A stretch of 64,000 bases of DNA from Paucimonas lemoignei (GTDB lineage Bacteria > Pseudomonadota > Gammaproteobacteria > Pseudomonadales > Pseudomonadaceae). Position 1 is the stretch's first letter, and each line of letters starts with the position of its first letter. Positions 12,691 to 23,311 of this stretch are shown here, piece after piece. The notes under the pieces are model-generated. The model did no database searches and was not told where the DNA came from. It saw nothing but the letters and a program-made list of their open reading frames with translations. A program made the translations under genes and the position numbers. The stretch spans positions 1-64,000 of the forward strand of contig LS483371.1 in assembly GCA_900475325.1 (NCBI GenBank), read 5' to 3'.

Positions 12691-14064
12691 TCAGAAAAAA
12701 CTCAACCCAACCTGAAACAGCCGCTCCACATCACGAATGTACTTCTTGTCCACCAGGAACATGATCACGTGGTCGCCGGATTCGATCACGGTTGCGTCGT
12801 GGGCAATGAGGACTTCGTCGGCGCGGATGATGGCGCCGATGGTGGTGCCCGACGGCAGGGCGATGTCTTTGATGGCGCGGCCAATCACCTTGCTGGATTT
12901 CGGGTCGCCGTGGGCCACCACCTCGATTGCCTCCGCCGCGCCTCGGCGCAGTGAGTGCACGCTGACGATATCGCCGCGTCGCACGTGGGCCAGCAAGGTG
13001 CCGATGGTTGCCAGCTGCGGGCTGACGGCGATGTCGATCTCCCCGCCTTGCACCAGATCCACATAGGCCGGGTTGTTGATGATGGTCATCACCTTGCGCG
13101 CGCCAAGCCGTTTGGCCAGCAGCGACGACATGATGTTCGCTTCGTCGTCGTTGGTCAGCGCCAGGAACAGATCGGTGTTGGCGATGTTCTCTTCCATCAG
13201 CAAATCGCGATCCGACGCGCTGCCCTGCAACACCACCGTACTGTTCAGCGATTCCGACAGGTAGCGGCAGCGAGCCGGGTTCATCTCGATGATCTTGACC
13301 TGATAACGGCTTTCGATTGCCTCAGCCAACCGCTCGCCGATGTGCCCGCCTCCGGCAATCACGATGCGCTTGTAGTTTTCATCCAGCCTGCGCATCTCAC
13401 TCATGACCGCGCGAATGTCGGCCTTGGCGGCGATGAAGAACACTTCGTCGTCCGCTTCGATGACCGTATCGCCCTGGGGCATGATCGGCCGGTCGCGGCG
13501 GAAAATAGCGGCCACACGCATATCGACATTCGGCATGTGTTCACGCAATTGACGCAGTTGCTGGCCTACCAGAGGCCCGCCGTAATACGCCTTCACCGCG
13601 ACCAGTTGGGCTTTGCCCCCGGCGAAGTCGATCACCTGCAGCGAACCTGGGTACTCGATCAGACGCTTGATGTAGTTGGTCACCACCTGCTCGGGGCTGA
13701 TCAGCACATCTACCGGGATCGCGTCGTTGTCGAACAGACCGGCACGGGTCAGGTACGCGGCTTCTCGCACCCGGGCGATCTTGGTCGGCGTGTGGAACAG
13801 GGTGTAGGCGACCTGGCAGGCCACCATGTTGGTTTCGTCACTGTTGGTGACGGCCACCAGCATGTCGGCATCGTCCGCCCCGGCCTGACGCAGTACCGTG
13901 GGGAACGAGCCACGACCCTGTACCGTTCGGATGTCCAGGCGATCGCCCAGATCGCGCAACCGGTCGCCATCGGTGTCGACCACAGTGATGTCGTTGGCTT
14001 CGCTGGCCAAATGCTCAGCCAGCGTACCGCCAACCTGCCCTGCGCCGAGGATGATGATTTTCAA
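12691..14064 (-). CDS. trkA: Trk system potassium uptake protein TrkA
   Basis: Cytoplasmic NAD(H)-binding regulator that gates the TrkH/TrkG potassium channels. The 457 residues form two RCK repeats: Rossmann motifs GAGQVGG (about 7) and GGGHIGE (about 238), each followed by an RCK_C domain, the last with [23 protein letters not shown]. This duplicated arrangement is the TrkA hallmark. The gene ends the def-fmt-rsmB-trkA gene group on the minus strand and is separated from rsmB by a family B REPIN. No trkH is in the window. Confidence 0.97.
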   Translation of the reverse strand: MKIIILGAGQVGGTLAEHLASEANDITVVDTDGDRLRDLGDRLDIRTVQGRGSFPTVLRQAGADDADMLVAVTNSDETNMVACQVAYTLFHTPTKIARVREAAYLTRAGLFDNDAIPVDVLISPEQVVTNYIKRLIEYPGSLQVIDFAGGKAQLVAVKAYYGGPLVGQQLRQLREHMPNVDMRVAAIFRRDRPIMPQGDTVIEADDEVFFIAAKADIRAVMSEMRRLDENYKRIVIAGGGHIGERLAEAIESRYQVKIIEMNPARCRYLSESLNSTVVLQGSASDRDLLMEENIANTDLFLALTNDDEANIMSSLLAKRLGARKVMTIINNPAYVDLVQGGEIDIAVSPQLATIGTLLAHVRRGDIVSVHSLRRGAAEAIEVVAHGDPKSSKVIGRAIKDIALPSGTTIGAIIRADEVLIAHDATVIESGDHVIMFLVDKKYIRDVERLFQVGLSFF

Positions 14065-14100
14065 ACGGTTGCTCCTTGAGGCGGCGGAATGCTTTGTTTT

Positions 14101-14192
14101 TGTGGGACCGGCTTTAGCCGGGAAGGCGGCATTTCTTATGAAGCAAATGTACCGGTTGTTCCGGCCCCTTCCCGGCTAAAGCCGGTCCCACA
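14101..14192. repeat. REPIN, family B
   Basis: Facing arms of the form TGTGGGACCGGCTTTAGCC. Each arm can fold on itself (CCGGCTTTAGCCGG), and the two arms pair with each other across about 45 bases. It lies between rsmB and trkA. Confidence 0.9.
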
Positions 14193-14227
14193 GAGGGGGC
14201 ATTCAGCCCAATAATGGCCAGTCCTGC

Positions 14228-15544
14228 TCAACCCGCGATCTTGATCAGTTTGGCGTAATAAAACCCGTCATGCCCGTCTTCCTGTGCCAGCAACTGGCGG
14301 CCGTGAGGTTGTTTCAGGCCTGGGGGTTGTTGGCCCAGTTGCCCGGCGATGTCCAGCTCACGAGCACCCGAGGTGCGGGCCAGGAACGCTTCGATGACGT
14401 CGGTATTTTCCATCGGCAGCGTCGAGCACGTGGCATATAAAAGTATGCCGCCCACCTGCAAGGTCGGCCAAAGGGCATCAAGCAGTTCGCCTTGCAGCGC
14501 GGCCAGGGCGGGAATGTCATCCGCCTGACGGGTCAGCTTGATGTCCGGATGGCGACGGATCACGCCGGTAGCCGAGCAGGGTGCATCCAGCAGGATGCGC
14601 TGGAACGGTTTGCCATCCCACCATGCTTTGGTGTCCCGGGCGTCAGCAGCGATCAGTTCGGCGCTCAGGCCCAGGCGTTCGAGGTTTTCCCGTACTCGGA
14701 CCAGACGTTTGGCTTCCAGATCCACGGCCACCACGCCGGACAGATCCTGTTGCACCTCCATCAGGTGGCAAGTCTTGCCGCCCGGCGCGCAGCAAGCGTC
14801 CAGCACCCGTTGGCCTGGGGCGAGCTCGAGCAGGTCGGCCGCCAGTTGCGCGGCTTCATCCTGCACGCTGATCCAGCCGTCGGCGAAGCCCGGCAGGCTG
14901 CGCACGTCGCAAGGTTCGGCGAGCAGAATGCCGTCCTGGCTGAAGGTGCAGCCGACCGCTTCAATCTCGGCACCACGCAGCAATTCAAGGTATTGATCGC
15001 GGCTGTTATGCCGACGATTGACCCGCAGGATCATAGGCGGATGCGCGTTGTTGGCGGCGCAAATCGCTTCCCATTGTTCAGGCCACGCCGCCTTCAAGGC
15101 TTTTTGCAGCCAGCGCGGGTGAGCGGTACGCACCACAGGATCGTGTTCCAGCTCTGCCAGCAGCGCTTCGCTTTCGCGCTGGGCGCGGCGCAGTACGGCG
15201 TTGAGCAATGCCTTGGCCCAAGGCTTTTTCAGCTTGTCGGCGCAACCGACGGTTTCGCCAATCGCAGCGTGAGCCGGAATGCGCGAATACAGCAACTGAT
15301 ACAAACCCACCAGTAACAAGGCTTCAACGTCGGCGTCGGCTGCCTTGAAGGGTTTTTGCAGCAGCTTGGCGGCCAGCGCGGAAAGACGCGGCTGCCAGCG
15401 GGCGGTGCCGAACGCCAGGTCCTGGGTCAGGCCGCGATCGCGCAGTTCAACCTTGTCCAGCTGTGTAGGCAGCGAACTGTTCAGCGAAGCCTTACCGCTG
15501 AGGACAGCGGCCAGAGCCTTGGCGGCGGCCAGGCGCGGGTTCAT
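14228..15544 (-). CDS. rsmB: 16S rRNA (cytosine(967)-C(5))-methyltransferase RsmB
   Basis: SAM-dependent enzyme that methylates C967 of 16S rRNA. The 438 residues have an N-terminal NusB-like RNA-binding domain and a C-terminal Rossmann methyltransferase domain with the SAM motif [15 protein letters not shown], the [15 protein letters not shown] motif and the catalytic-cysteine region LLYATCST. Its start overlaps the fmt stop by four bases, which suggests translational coupling; fmt-rsmB is a common bacterial pair. Confidence 0.97.
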   Translation of the reverse strand: MNPRLAAAKALAAVLSGKASLNSSLPTQLDKVELRDRGLTQDLAFGTARWQPRLSALAAKLLQKPFKAADADVEALLLVGLYQLLYSRIPAHAAIGETVGCADKLKKPWAKALLNAVLRRAQRESEALLAELEHDPVVRTAHPRWLQKALKAAWPEQWEAICAANNAHPPMILRVNRRHNSRDQYLELLRGAEIEAVGCTFSQDGILLAEPCDVRSLPGFADGWISVQDEAAQLAADLLELAPGQRVLDACCAPGGKTCHLMEVQQDLSGVVAVDLEAKRLVRVRENLERLGLSAELIAADARDTKAWWDGKPFQRILLDAPCSATGVIRRHPDIKLTRQADDIPALAALQGELLDALWPTLQVGGILLYATCSTLPMENTDVIEAFLARTSGARELDIAGQLGQQPPGLKQPHGRQLLAQEDGHDGFYYAKLIKIAG

Positions 15545-16512
15545 TGCGCCGCTTCCTGGTGGCCCAGCACGGTGCCGATGGCGAACTTCTCGCGACGGCT
15601 GTTGAACAGGTCAGTGAAATTCAGCGGCTTGCCGCCGGGCAATTGCAGGCGAGTCAGACGCAGAGCGCCGACGCCACAGGCCACGAGCAAGCCGTCTTTG
15701 CTTGCCTCAAGAATGGCTCCCGGTGCGCCCTGCATTCCGGCTAGATTTGGGGCTAGATTTGCGGCCAGCACTTTGAGCGCTTCTCCATTGAGTGTGCTGT
15801 GGCAGATCGGCCATGGATTGAAGGCGCGAACCAGGCGCTCAAGCTCATCGGCCGGGCGGCTCCAGTCGATGCGGGCTTCGTCTTTGTTGAGCTTGTGTGC
15901 GTAAGTCGCGAGGCTGTCGTCCTGAATTTCGCCAACCAGCGTGCCGTCTGCCAGACCGGCAATGGCTTGCAACACAGCTGGTGGGCCCAGCTCCGCCAGA
16001 CGATCATGCAAGGTGCCGCCGGTATCTTCAGCAGTAATCGGGGTCACGGCCTTGAGCAGCATCGGCCCGGTGTCCAGGCCCAGTTCCATGCGCATCACGG
16101 TCACACCGCTTTCGGCATCGCCCGCCTGCACGGCGCGCTGGATCGGCGCCGCTCCGCGCCAGCGTGGCAGCAATGAAGCGTGGCTGTTGATGCAGCCCAG
16201 GCGCGGAATATCCAGCACTACTTGCGGCAGGATCAGCCCGTAGGCGACCACCACCAGCAAGTCCGGCTTGAGGGCGGCCAGTTCAGCCTGGGCTGTTGCG
16301 TCGCGCAAGGTCGGCGGCTGCATCACAGGGATGTCATGTTGCGCGGCCAATTGTTTGACCGGGCTGGGCATCAGCTTCTGTCCACGACCTGCCGGGCGAT
16401 CAGGCTGGGTGTAGACCGCGATAATTTCGTGAGGGCTGTCGAGCAAGGCCTTGAGGTGTTCGGCGGCAAATTCAGGGGTGCCGGCGAAGACGATGCGCAG
16501 TGGCTCAGTCAT
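15541..16512 (-). CDS. fmt: Methionyl-tRNA formyltransferase
   Basis: Formylates the initiator methionyl-tRNA using 10-formyltetrahydrofolate. It shows the N-terminal [20 protein letters not shown] and the catalytic segment [19 protein letters not shown], with a C-terminal tRNA-binding domain. I placed the start at ATG 16512 (323 residues, the normal length). The open frame continues 69 bases upstream, but that extension runs into the REPIN at 16544-16645. It follows def, the deformylase that reverses the modification, and overlaps rsmB by four bases. Confidence 0.97.
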   Translation of the reverse strand: MTEPLRIVFAGTPEFAAEHLKALLDSPHEIIAVYTQPDRPAGRGQKLMPSPVKQLAAQHDIPVMQPPTLRDATAQAELAALKPDLLVVVAYGLILPQVVLDIPRLGCINSHASLLPRWRGAAPIQRAVQAGDAESGVTVMRMELGLDTGPMLLKAVTPITAEDTGGTLHDRLAELGPPAVLQAIAGLADGTLVGEIQDDSLATYAHKLNKDEARIDWSRPADELERLVRAFNPWPICHSTLNGEALKVLAANLAPNLAGMQGAPGAILEASKDGLLVACGVGALRLTRLQLPGGKPLNFTDLFNSRREKFAIGTVLGHQEAAQ

Positions 16513-16543
16513 GGGCTTCTCGTTGGGAAGGGGCAATTTGAAC

Positions 16544-16645
16544 TGTAGGAGCTGCCGAAGGCTGCGATAAGGTTGGGACAACCTTCAGCAACATTGGCAA
16601 TGGCGACCGGTCCCCGGTCGTTCGCAGCCTGCGGCAGCTCCTACA
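16544..16645. repeat. REPIN, family C
   Basis: Facing arms beginning TGTAGGAGCTGCCGAAGG and, on the other strand, TGTAGGAGCTGCCGCAGG. It fills most of the def-fmt gap and so lies inside a probable operon. Confidence 0.9.
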
Positions 16646-16657
16646 GCCCGGAAGGAA

Positions 16658-17164
16658 TCAAGCATTCTGCTTATGCAGTTTTTCGAGCTTTTTCTTGATT
16701 CGGTCGCGTTTGAGGTTGGACAGGTAATCGACGAACAGCTTGCCGTTCAGGTGATCGCATTCGTGCTGGATGCACACGGCCAGCAACCCTTCGGCGATTT
16801 CCTCGTAGGGCTTGCCGTCGCGGTCCAATGCCTTGATACGAATCTTCTGCGGGCGATCGACGTTTTCGTAGAAGCCCGGCACAGAAAGACAACCTTCCTG
16901 GTACTGGTCCATCTCGTCGGTCAGGGTTTCAATCTGCGGGTTGATGAAAACCCGAGGCTCGCTGCGGTCTTCGCTGAGGTCCATGACCACCACGCGTTGG
17001 TGCACATTGACCTGAGTGGCGGCCAGCCCGATACCTGGCGCTTCATACATGGTTTCAAACATGTCATCGACCAATTGGCGAATGCCGTCGTCTACTACGG
17101 ACACCGGCTTGGCGATGGTGCGCAGGCGCGAATCGGGAAACTCGAGAATGTTTAGGATAGCCAT
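16658..17164 (-). CDS. def: Peptide deformylase
   Basis: Metalloenzyme that removes the N-formyl group from nascent proteins. All three catalytic motifs are present: GIGLAATQ (44-51), EGCLSVP (90-96) and the metal-binding HECDH (134-138). The 168-residue length is typical of a type I enzyme. It is the first gene of the def-fmt-rsmB-trkA group and is divergent from the LysM gene, with 140 bases between the starts. Confidence 0.98.
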   Translation of the reverse strand: MAILNILEFPDSRLRTIAKPVSVVDDGIRQLVDDMFETMYEAPGIGLAATQVNVHQRVVVMDLSEDRSEPRVFINPQIETLTDEMDQYQEGCLSVPGFYENVDRPQKIRIKALDRDGKPYEEIAEGLLAVCIQHECDHLNGKLFVDYLSNLKRDRIKKKLEKLHKQNA

Positions 17165-17304
17165 ATACGTAAGAGCTGCACTTGTAGGGTAAAGTCAAAA
17201 TCGGCTGCCAGGGTTGGACGTCCAAGCGGGGCAACCATTTTTTTAATTCGAGCCTGCTAAGACTCTATGTTCACGCGAAGCAACATGATAAAGGGATTCA
17301 CCGC

Positions 17305-18330
17305 ATGAGGAAATCACTACTCGCCCTGCTGCTATTGGCCGCGACCGGTCTTGTGCAGGCGCAGGTGCAGCTCAGGGAAGGCCATCCACAGACTTACACC
17401 GTGGTCGCCGGTGACACGCTTTGGGATATTTCTGGAAAATTCCTCAGTGAACCCTGGAAATGGCAGGAGATCTGGCGCGCCAACCCGCAGGTCCACGACC
17501 CTGATCTGATCTACCCCGGCGACACATTGTTGCTCAGCTACGTCGATGGCCAGCCACGTGTCACCCTCAACCGAGGCGCATCGCGAGGCACGATCAAGCT
17601 GTCGCCACAGGTGCGCAGCACGCCTATGGTCGAGGCAGTGCCGACCATTCCGTTGGGCGCAATCAATGCGTTTCTGCTCAGCAACCGGATCGTCGACACC
17701 CCCGAGCAGTTCGAGAGAGCTCCGTACATCGTGGCGGGCGAAGCCGAACGAGTGCTGAGCGGAATCGGCGATCGCATCTATGCCCGTGGCACTTTTCAGC
17801 CCGAGCACACCGTGTATGGCATCTTCCGCAAGGGCAAGACTTACATCGACCCGGTGACCAACGAAGTGCTGGGCATCAACGCCGATGACGTAGGCGGCGG
17901 GGAAATCGTTGCCAGCGAAGGTGACATGTCGACCTTGACGCTGCAGCGCTCCAATCAGGAAATTCGCCTGGGTGATCGCCTGTTCAGCAGTGAAGAACGG
18001 CCGATCACTTCGACGTTCATGCCCAGCTCCCCGCAAGCTCCCATCGAAGGCCTGATCATTGATGTGCCGCGCGGCGTCAACCAGATTGGCGTGTTTGACG
18101 TAGTAACGGTCGACCGTGGCAAGCGTGACGGCCTGGCCGAAGGCAATGTGCTCGCGATCTACAAGACCGGCGAGACTGTCCGGGATCGCATCACCGGTGA
18201 ACAAGTCAAAATTCCTGACGAGCGCTCCGGGCTGCTGATGATTTTCCGCACTTACGAAAAACTCAGCTACGGCCTGGTGCTCAATGCCAACCGTTCTCTG
18301 GCGGTCCTGGACAAGGTGCGAAACCCCTGA
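17305..18330 (+). CDS. LysM peptidoglycan-binding domain protein
   Basis: Probable exported protein of 341 residues with a signal peptide (MRKSLLALLLLAATGLVQAQ, cleavage near residue 19) and one LysM domain at about 31-77 (TYTVVAGDTLWDISGKFL, then PDLIYPGDTLLL), which binds peptidoglycan glycan chains. The long C-terminal part (about 90-341) belongs to no family I can name. Its position between def and dprA matches PAO1 PA0020. Function beyond wall binding is unknown. Confidence 0.92.
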   Translation: MRKSLLALLLLAATGLVQAQVQLREGHPQTYTVVAGDTLWDISGKFLSEPWKWQEIWRANPQVHDPDLIYPGDTLLLSYVDGQPRVTLNRGASRGTIKLSPQVRSTPMVEAVPTIPLGAINAFLLSNRIVDTPEQFERAPYIVAGEAERVLSGIGDRIYARGTFQPEHTVYGIFRKGKTYIDPVTNEVLGINADDVGGGEIVASEGDMSTLTLQRSNQEIRLGDRLFSSEERPITSTFMPSSPQAPIEGLIIDVPRGVNQIGVFDVVTVDRGKRDGLAEGNVLAIYKTGETVRDRITGEQVKIPDERSGLLMIFRTYEKLSYGLVLNANRSLAVLDKVRNP

Positions 18331-18399
18331 CGCCATGTTGCAGAATTGATACAGATTTTGGTCAGCGCAGAACCAGTTATCAAATTGTTGTTAACAGAG

Positions 18400-18408
18400 T
18401 TATCCACA
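18400..18408 (+). promoter_or_regulatory. Perfect DnaA box upstream of dprA
   Basis: Exact TTATCCACA in an AT-rich gap, 46 bases before the dprA start. It is the first of three perfect boxes within 1.36 kb. Confidence 0.55.
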
Positions 18409-18453
18409 GGATAGGCCACCGATTTTGGTGTGCTACGGATCAAGGAAGATCTC

Positions 18454-19560
18454 ATGCCGCTGTTCGAAAAAGCTGCCCCTTCGCCTGCAGAACTGGAAGC
18501 GCGTCTGCGCTTGCATCGCTTGCCGGAGGTGGGCTCCAAGCGCTTCGTGAAGCTCATCAATGCGTTCGGATCGGCCTCGGCCGCCTTGAGCGCACCGGCC
18601 AGCGCCTGGCGTGCGCTGGGCCTGCCGACGGCCAGCGCCGAGGCTCGCCGCGACCCGCTAGTGCGTGACGGTGCAAGCGCCGCATTGGCCTGGTTAGAGC
18701 GTCCGGGCCAGCATTTGCTGATGTGGGACGATCCGGACTACCCCGCTCTGCTCGCGGAAATCCCCGACCCTCCTCCGTTGTTATTCGTTGCAGGCAACGC
18801 CACCATCCTTGATCGCCCACAGTTAGGCATGGTCGGTAGCCGTCGCGCGTCACGTCCGGGCCTGGATACCGCCAATGCGTTTGCCAAAAGTCTGGCGAGC
18901 GCTGGATTTGTGATTACCAGTGGTCTGGCGTTGGGCATCGACGGTGCTGCGCATCAGGGGGCTCTGGACGTGGGAGGCTCTACAATCGGCGTGCTGGGCA
19001 CCGGCCTCGAAAAACTTTATCCACAGCGGCATCGGTCCTTGGCGCAGCGGATGATTGATCAGGGCAGCGCGGTCGTTTCCGAGTTCCCGCTGGACGCCGG
19101 CCCCAACGCCAGTAACTTCCCGCGTCGCAACAGAATCATCAGTGGTTTGTCTCTCGGGGTGCTGGTGGTCGAAGCCAGCGTCGCCAGTGGTTCGCTTATC
19201 ACTGCACGGCTGGCGGCTGAGCAAGGCCGTGAGGTCTACGCCATTCCCGGCTCGATTCATCACCCTGGGGCCCGAGGTTGCCATCAGTTGATCCGCGACG
19301 GCGCGGTGTTGGTCGAAACCGTGCAACACATTCTTGAGGCGCTGCGTGGCTGGCAAGTGGTGGCGCCTGATGTGACAGCGTCGGAGCCCGCCTTCAGGCA
19401 TCCAATGCTGGCGCTGTTGCATGCCGCGCCTCACACCAGCGAAGGCCTTGCTCACTCTAGCGGCTGGGCGTTGCCGAAAGTGTTGGCGGCGCTCACTGAG
19501 CTGGAACTCGAGGGGCGTGTGGCGTGTGAAGCGGGACGATGGTTTGCGTGTACGCCCTGA
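18454..19560 (+). CDS. dprA: DNA-processing protein DprA
   Basis: Rossmann-fold protein that binds incoming single-stranded DNA and loads RecA in natural transformation; it is also kept in many bacteria not known to be competent. The 368 residues show GSRRASRPG, SGLALGIDGAAHQGAL and FPRRNRIISGLS, the conserved DprA core, and a C-terminal winged-helix-like domain. I chose ATG 18454 because AAGGAAG lies about six bases upstream; an in-frame GTG at 18430 is less likely. A DnaA box lies inside the gene (19017-19025). Confidence 0.95.
   Translation: MPLFEKAAPSPAELEARLRLHRLPEVGSKRFVKLINAFGSASAALSAPASAWRALGLPTASAEARRDPLVRDGASAALAWLERPGQHLLMWDDPDYPALLAEIPDPPPLLFVAGNATILDRPQLGMVGSRRASRPGLDTANAFAKSLASAGFVITSGLALGIDGAAHQGALDVGGSTIGVLGTGLEKLYPQRHRSLAQRMIDQGSAVVSEFPLDAGPNASNFPRRNRIISGLSLGVLVVEASVASGSLITARLAAEQGREVYAIPGSIHHPGARGCHQLIRDGAVLVETVQHILEALRGWQVVAPDVTASEPAFRHPMLALLHAAPHTSEGLAHSSGWALPKVLAALTELELEGRVACEAGRWFACTP
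19017..19025 (+). promoter_or_regulatory. Perfect DnaA box inside dprA
   Basis: Exact TTATCCACA within the dprA coding sequence (codons Tyr-Pro-Gln). It is the second member of the dprA-tsaC cluster. Confidence 0.45.
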
Positions 19561-19596
19561 GGGTAAACTGCCGGCAATGTTTAGCGGAGAGTGCAA

Positions 19597-20154
19597 ATGA
19601 TCAGCAGTTGGCGTGTGCAACAAGCCGCTCGCGAGATTCGCGCCGGTGCGGTAATTGCCTACCCAACCGAAGCGGTATGGGGGCTGGGCTGTGATCCTTG
19701 GGATGAAGAGGCGGTCTACCGCTTGCTGGCGATCAAGTCGCGGCCTGTGGATAAGGGCCTGATTATGGTTGCCGACAACATTCGGCAGTTCGACTTTCTG
19801 TTCGAGGATTTCCCGGAGTTGTGGCTCGACCGCATGGCCAGCACCTGGCCTGGGCCCAATACCTGGCTGGTTCCGCACCAGAACCTGTTGCCTGAGTGGG
19901 TCACCGGGATTCATGAAACCGTCGCGTTGCGGGTCAGTGATCACCCGACAGTGCGTGAACTGTGTGCGCTGGTCGGGCCATTGATTTCTACCTCAGCCAA
20001 CCCCGCAGGTCGCCCGGCAGCCCGCACGCGGATCCGCGTCGAGCAGTATTTCCGCGGGCAGATTGATGCCGTGCTGGGTGGCAACCTGGGTGGCCGCCGT
20101 AATCCGAGCACGATACGGGATGTGGCGACCGGGCAGGTTGTTCGGGCGGGTTGA
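19597..20154 (+). CDS. tsaC: L-threonylcarbamoyladenylate synthase TsaC (YrdC/Sua5 family)
   Basis: Makes threonylcarbamoyl-AMP from threonine, bicarbonate and ATP, the first step of t6A37 tRNA modification. The YrdC core is clear: [39 protein letters not shown] and [17 protein letters not shown]. The ATG at 19597 follows a GCGGAGA ribosome-binding site and gives 185 residues, the short TsaC form without a Sua5 extension. It is 36 bases downstream of dprA, a common neighbour. A DnaA box overlaps the gene (19746-19754). Confidence 0.96.
   Translation: MISSWRVQQAAREIRAGAVIAYPTEAVWGLGCDPWDEEAVYRLLAIKSRPVDKGLIMVADNIRQFDFLFEDFPELWLDRMASTWPGPNTWLVPHQNLLPEWVTGIHETVALRVSDHPTVRELCALVGPLISTSANPAGRPAARTRIRVEQYFRGQIDAVLGGNLGGRRNPSTIRDVATGQVVRAG
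19746..19754 (-). promoter_or_regulatory. Perfect DnaA box inside tsaC
   Basis: TGTGGATAA on the plus strand, the exact complement of TTATCCACA. It is the third member of the dprA-tsaC cluster and faces opposite to the other two. Confidence 0.45.
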
Positions 20155-20178
20155 GGTTGCCCCCGTTGGCGCTGAACC

Positions 20179-20270
20179 TGTGGGAGCGAATTCATTCGCG
20201 AAGAGGCCGGTACATCCGAAACATTTTTATCGGCCTTAACATTGCCTTCGCGAATAAATTCGCTCCCACA
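20179..20270. repeat. REPIN, family A
   Basis: Facing arms TGTGGGAGCGAATTCATTC (left) and the AATTTATT sub-variant (right). It lies between the convergent tsaC and qor genes. Confidence 0.9.
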
Positions 20271-20331
20271 GGGGGCATCTAACCCCGCAGGGCCGGCCAA
20301 GCCGGTCCTGCAAATGGGGCCGGCTATTTCA

Positions 20332-21309
20332 TCAAGGAATCAGAATGCTCGACCCAACGGTACGGCGGGCGGACAGTTCGGTCTGTGCCTTGGCCGCATC
20401 CTTGAGCGGGTACTGCTGGATGTCATCGACCTTGATCTTGCCGCTGGCCAGCATCGCGAACAGCTCATCCGCCATGGCCTGCAGGTTTTCCGGGTTGTTG
20501 GCGTAGCTGCCCAGTGTCGGGCGGGTCACGTACAACGAACCTTTACTGGCTAGAATCCCCAGGTTCACACCGGCTACCGGCCCGGACGCATTACCGAAAC
20601 TCACCAGCAAACCGCGCGGCGCCAAGCAATCGAGCGAGGTGGTCCAGGTATCCTGCCCCACGCCGTCATACACCACCGGGCATTTCTTGCCGTCGGTCAG
20701 CTCCAGCACGCGCTTGGCCACGTCTTCATGGCTGTAGTCGATGGTTTCCCAGGCGCCCAGTGCCTTGGCATGCGCGGCCTTCTCGGCGGAACTCACGGTG
20801 CCGATCACCTTGGCACCCAGCGCGCTGGCCCATTGGCAGGCCAGCGAACCGACGCCGCCGGCAGCGGCGTGGAACAAAATAGTCTCGCCCGCTTTGACGT
20901 CGTAAGTCTGGCGTAGCAAGTACTGCACGGTCAGGCCTTTGAGCATGACGGCGGCGGCTTGTTCGAAGCTGATCGCATCGGGCAAATGCACCAGATTGGC
21001 TTGCGGCAGGGTATGCAGCTCGCTATAGCTGCCCAGCGGGCCGGTGCCATAGGCCACGCGATCGCCCACTTTGAAGCGGGTCACTTCGCTGCCGACGGCA
21101 TCGACGATGCCCGCCCCTTCGTTGCCCAGGCCCGAAGGTAGCGAAGGCACCGGATACAGGCCGCTGCGGAAATAGGTTTCGATGAAGTTCAGGCCGATTG
21201 CCTTGTTGCTCACCCGTACTTCCTGTGGGCCCGGCGCGGCAGGTTCGAAGTCCACATACTCAAGGACTTCCGGTCCACCGATGGTGCTGAACTGGATACG
21301 CTTTGCCAT
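20332..21309 (-). CDS. qor: NADPH:quinone oxidoreductase, zeta-crystallin type
   Basis: Medium-chain dehydrogenase/reductase that uses NADPH to reduce quinones by one electron. The 325 residues carry the quinone oxidoreductase signature region GNEGAGIVDAVGSEVTRFKVGDRVAY and the nucleotide-binding HAAAGGVGSLACQWA; zinc-binding cysteines are absent, as expected for this subfamily. It is divergent from hemF, and the ANR-like box lies in the shared intergenic region. The context matches PAO1 qor (PA0023). Confidence 0.93.
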   Translation of the reverse strand: MAKRIQFSTIGGPEVLEYVDFEPAAPGPQEVRVSNKAIGLNFIETYFRSGLYPVPSLPSGLGNEGAGIVDAVGSEVTRFKVGDRVAYGTGPLGSYSELHTLPQANLVHLPDAISFEQAAAVMLKGLTVQYLLRQTYDVKAGETILFHAAAGGVGSLACQWASALGAKVIGTVSSAEKAAHAKALGAWETIDYSHEDVAKRVLELTDGKKCPVVYDGVGQDTWTTSLDCLAPRGLLVSFGNASGPVAGVNLGILASKGSLYVTRPTLGSYANNPENLQAMADELFAMLASGKIKVDDIQQYPLKDAAKAQTELSARRTVGSSILIP

Positions 21310-21340
21310 TTGCTCTCTCCGTGATCACTCGAAACAATAA

Positions 21341-22402
<1,062 letters not shown>

Positions 22403-22430
22403 AGCCACCCCATTTTGATTTGAAATGCAT

Positions 22431-22451
22431 CACCCCGGTCGCTCCCACAGG
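22431..22451. repeat. Solitary REP-arm fragment
   Basis: ACCCCGGTCGCTCCCACAGG closely resembles the right end of the extended REPIN at 37406-37528, but no partner arm is present. It is probably a decayed or truncated copy between hemF and aroE. Confidence 0.45.
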
Positions 22452-22489
22452 TCGGCGTTCACATACAACACCATGTTCCAGGAACTCCA

Positions 22490-23311
22490 ATGGACCACTA
22501 CGTCGTCTTCGGCAACCCCATCGGCCACAGCAAATCCCCGCTGATTCATGGCCTGTTCGCCGAGCAAACCGCTCAGCAGCTGGATTACCGCACCGCGCTG
22601 GCACCGTTGGATGACTTCACCGCGTTCGCTCAGGCGTTTTTCAATGAAGGCCGTGGCGCCAACGTGACAGTGCCGTTCAAGGAGCAGGCCTTCCGCATGG
22701 TCGACAGCCTGACCGAGCGCGCAAGGCGTGCAGGCGCGGTCAATACATTGAGCAAACTGGCCGATGGCACGTTGCTGGGCGATAACACCGACGGCGCCGG
22801 GCTGGTTCGGGATCTGACCGTCAATTGCGGCATGAGCCTGCGGGGCAAGCGCGTCCTGCTGCTGGGTGCGGGCGGCGCCGTCCGGGGTGCGCTGGAACCG
22901 CTGTTGGCCGAGCGCCCGGCAGTGTTGGTAATCGCCAACCGCACCGTAGAAAAAGCCGAGCTGCTGGCTCAGCAATTCAAAGACCTGGGGCCGGTGTTCC
23001 CCAGCGGTTTCGACTGGCTGGAAGAATCGGTGGACGTCATCATCAACGCCACATCCGCCAGCCTCACAGGCGACTTGCCGCCAATCTCCCCGAGCCTGAT
23101 CGAGCCGGGTAAAACCTTCTGCTACGACATGATGTACGGCGCCGAGCCAACCGCCTTCTGCCGCTGGGCCACTGAGCATGGCGCGGCGCAATCGGTGGAT
23201 GGCCTGGGCATGCTGGTCGAACAGGCTGCAGAGGCGTTTCTGTTATGGCGCGGTGTACGACCGGATTCAGCACCGGTGTTGGCTGAGCTGCGTCGTCAAT
23301 TGGCGAGTTAG
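22490..23311 (+). CDS. aroE: Shikimate dehydrogenase (NADP+)
   Basis: Reduces 3-dehydroshikimate to shikimate with NADPH in the aromatic amino acid pathway. The 273 residues begin [20 protein letters not shown] (shikimate-binding Ser-x-Ser) and include [11 protein letters not shown] with the catalytic lysine, DNTDGAGL, the Rossmann loop GAGGAVRG and NRTVEKAE. The start ATG follows AGGAACTCC. Its TAG stop interlocks with the TAA stop of the convergent SulP gene, giving a four-base overlap. Confidence 0.98.
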   Translation: MDHYVVFGNPIGHSKSPLIHGLFAEQTAQQLDYRTALAPLDDFTAFAQAFFNEGRGANVTVPFKEQAFRMVDSLTERARRAGAVNTLSKLADGTLLGDNTDGAGLVRDLTVNCGMSLRGKRVLLLGAGGAVRGALEPLLAERPAVLVIANRTVEKAELLAQQFKDLGPVFPSGFDWLEESVDVIINATSASLTGDLPPISPSLIEPGKTFCYDMMYGAEPTAFCRWATEHGAAQSVDGLGMLVEQAAEAFLLWRGVRPDSAPVLAELRRQLAS

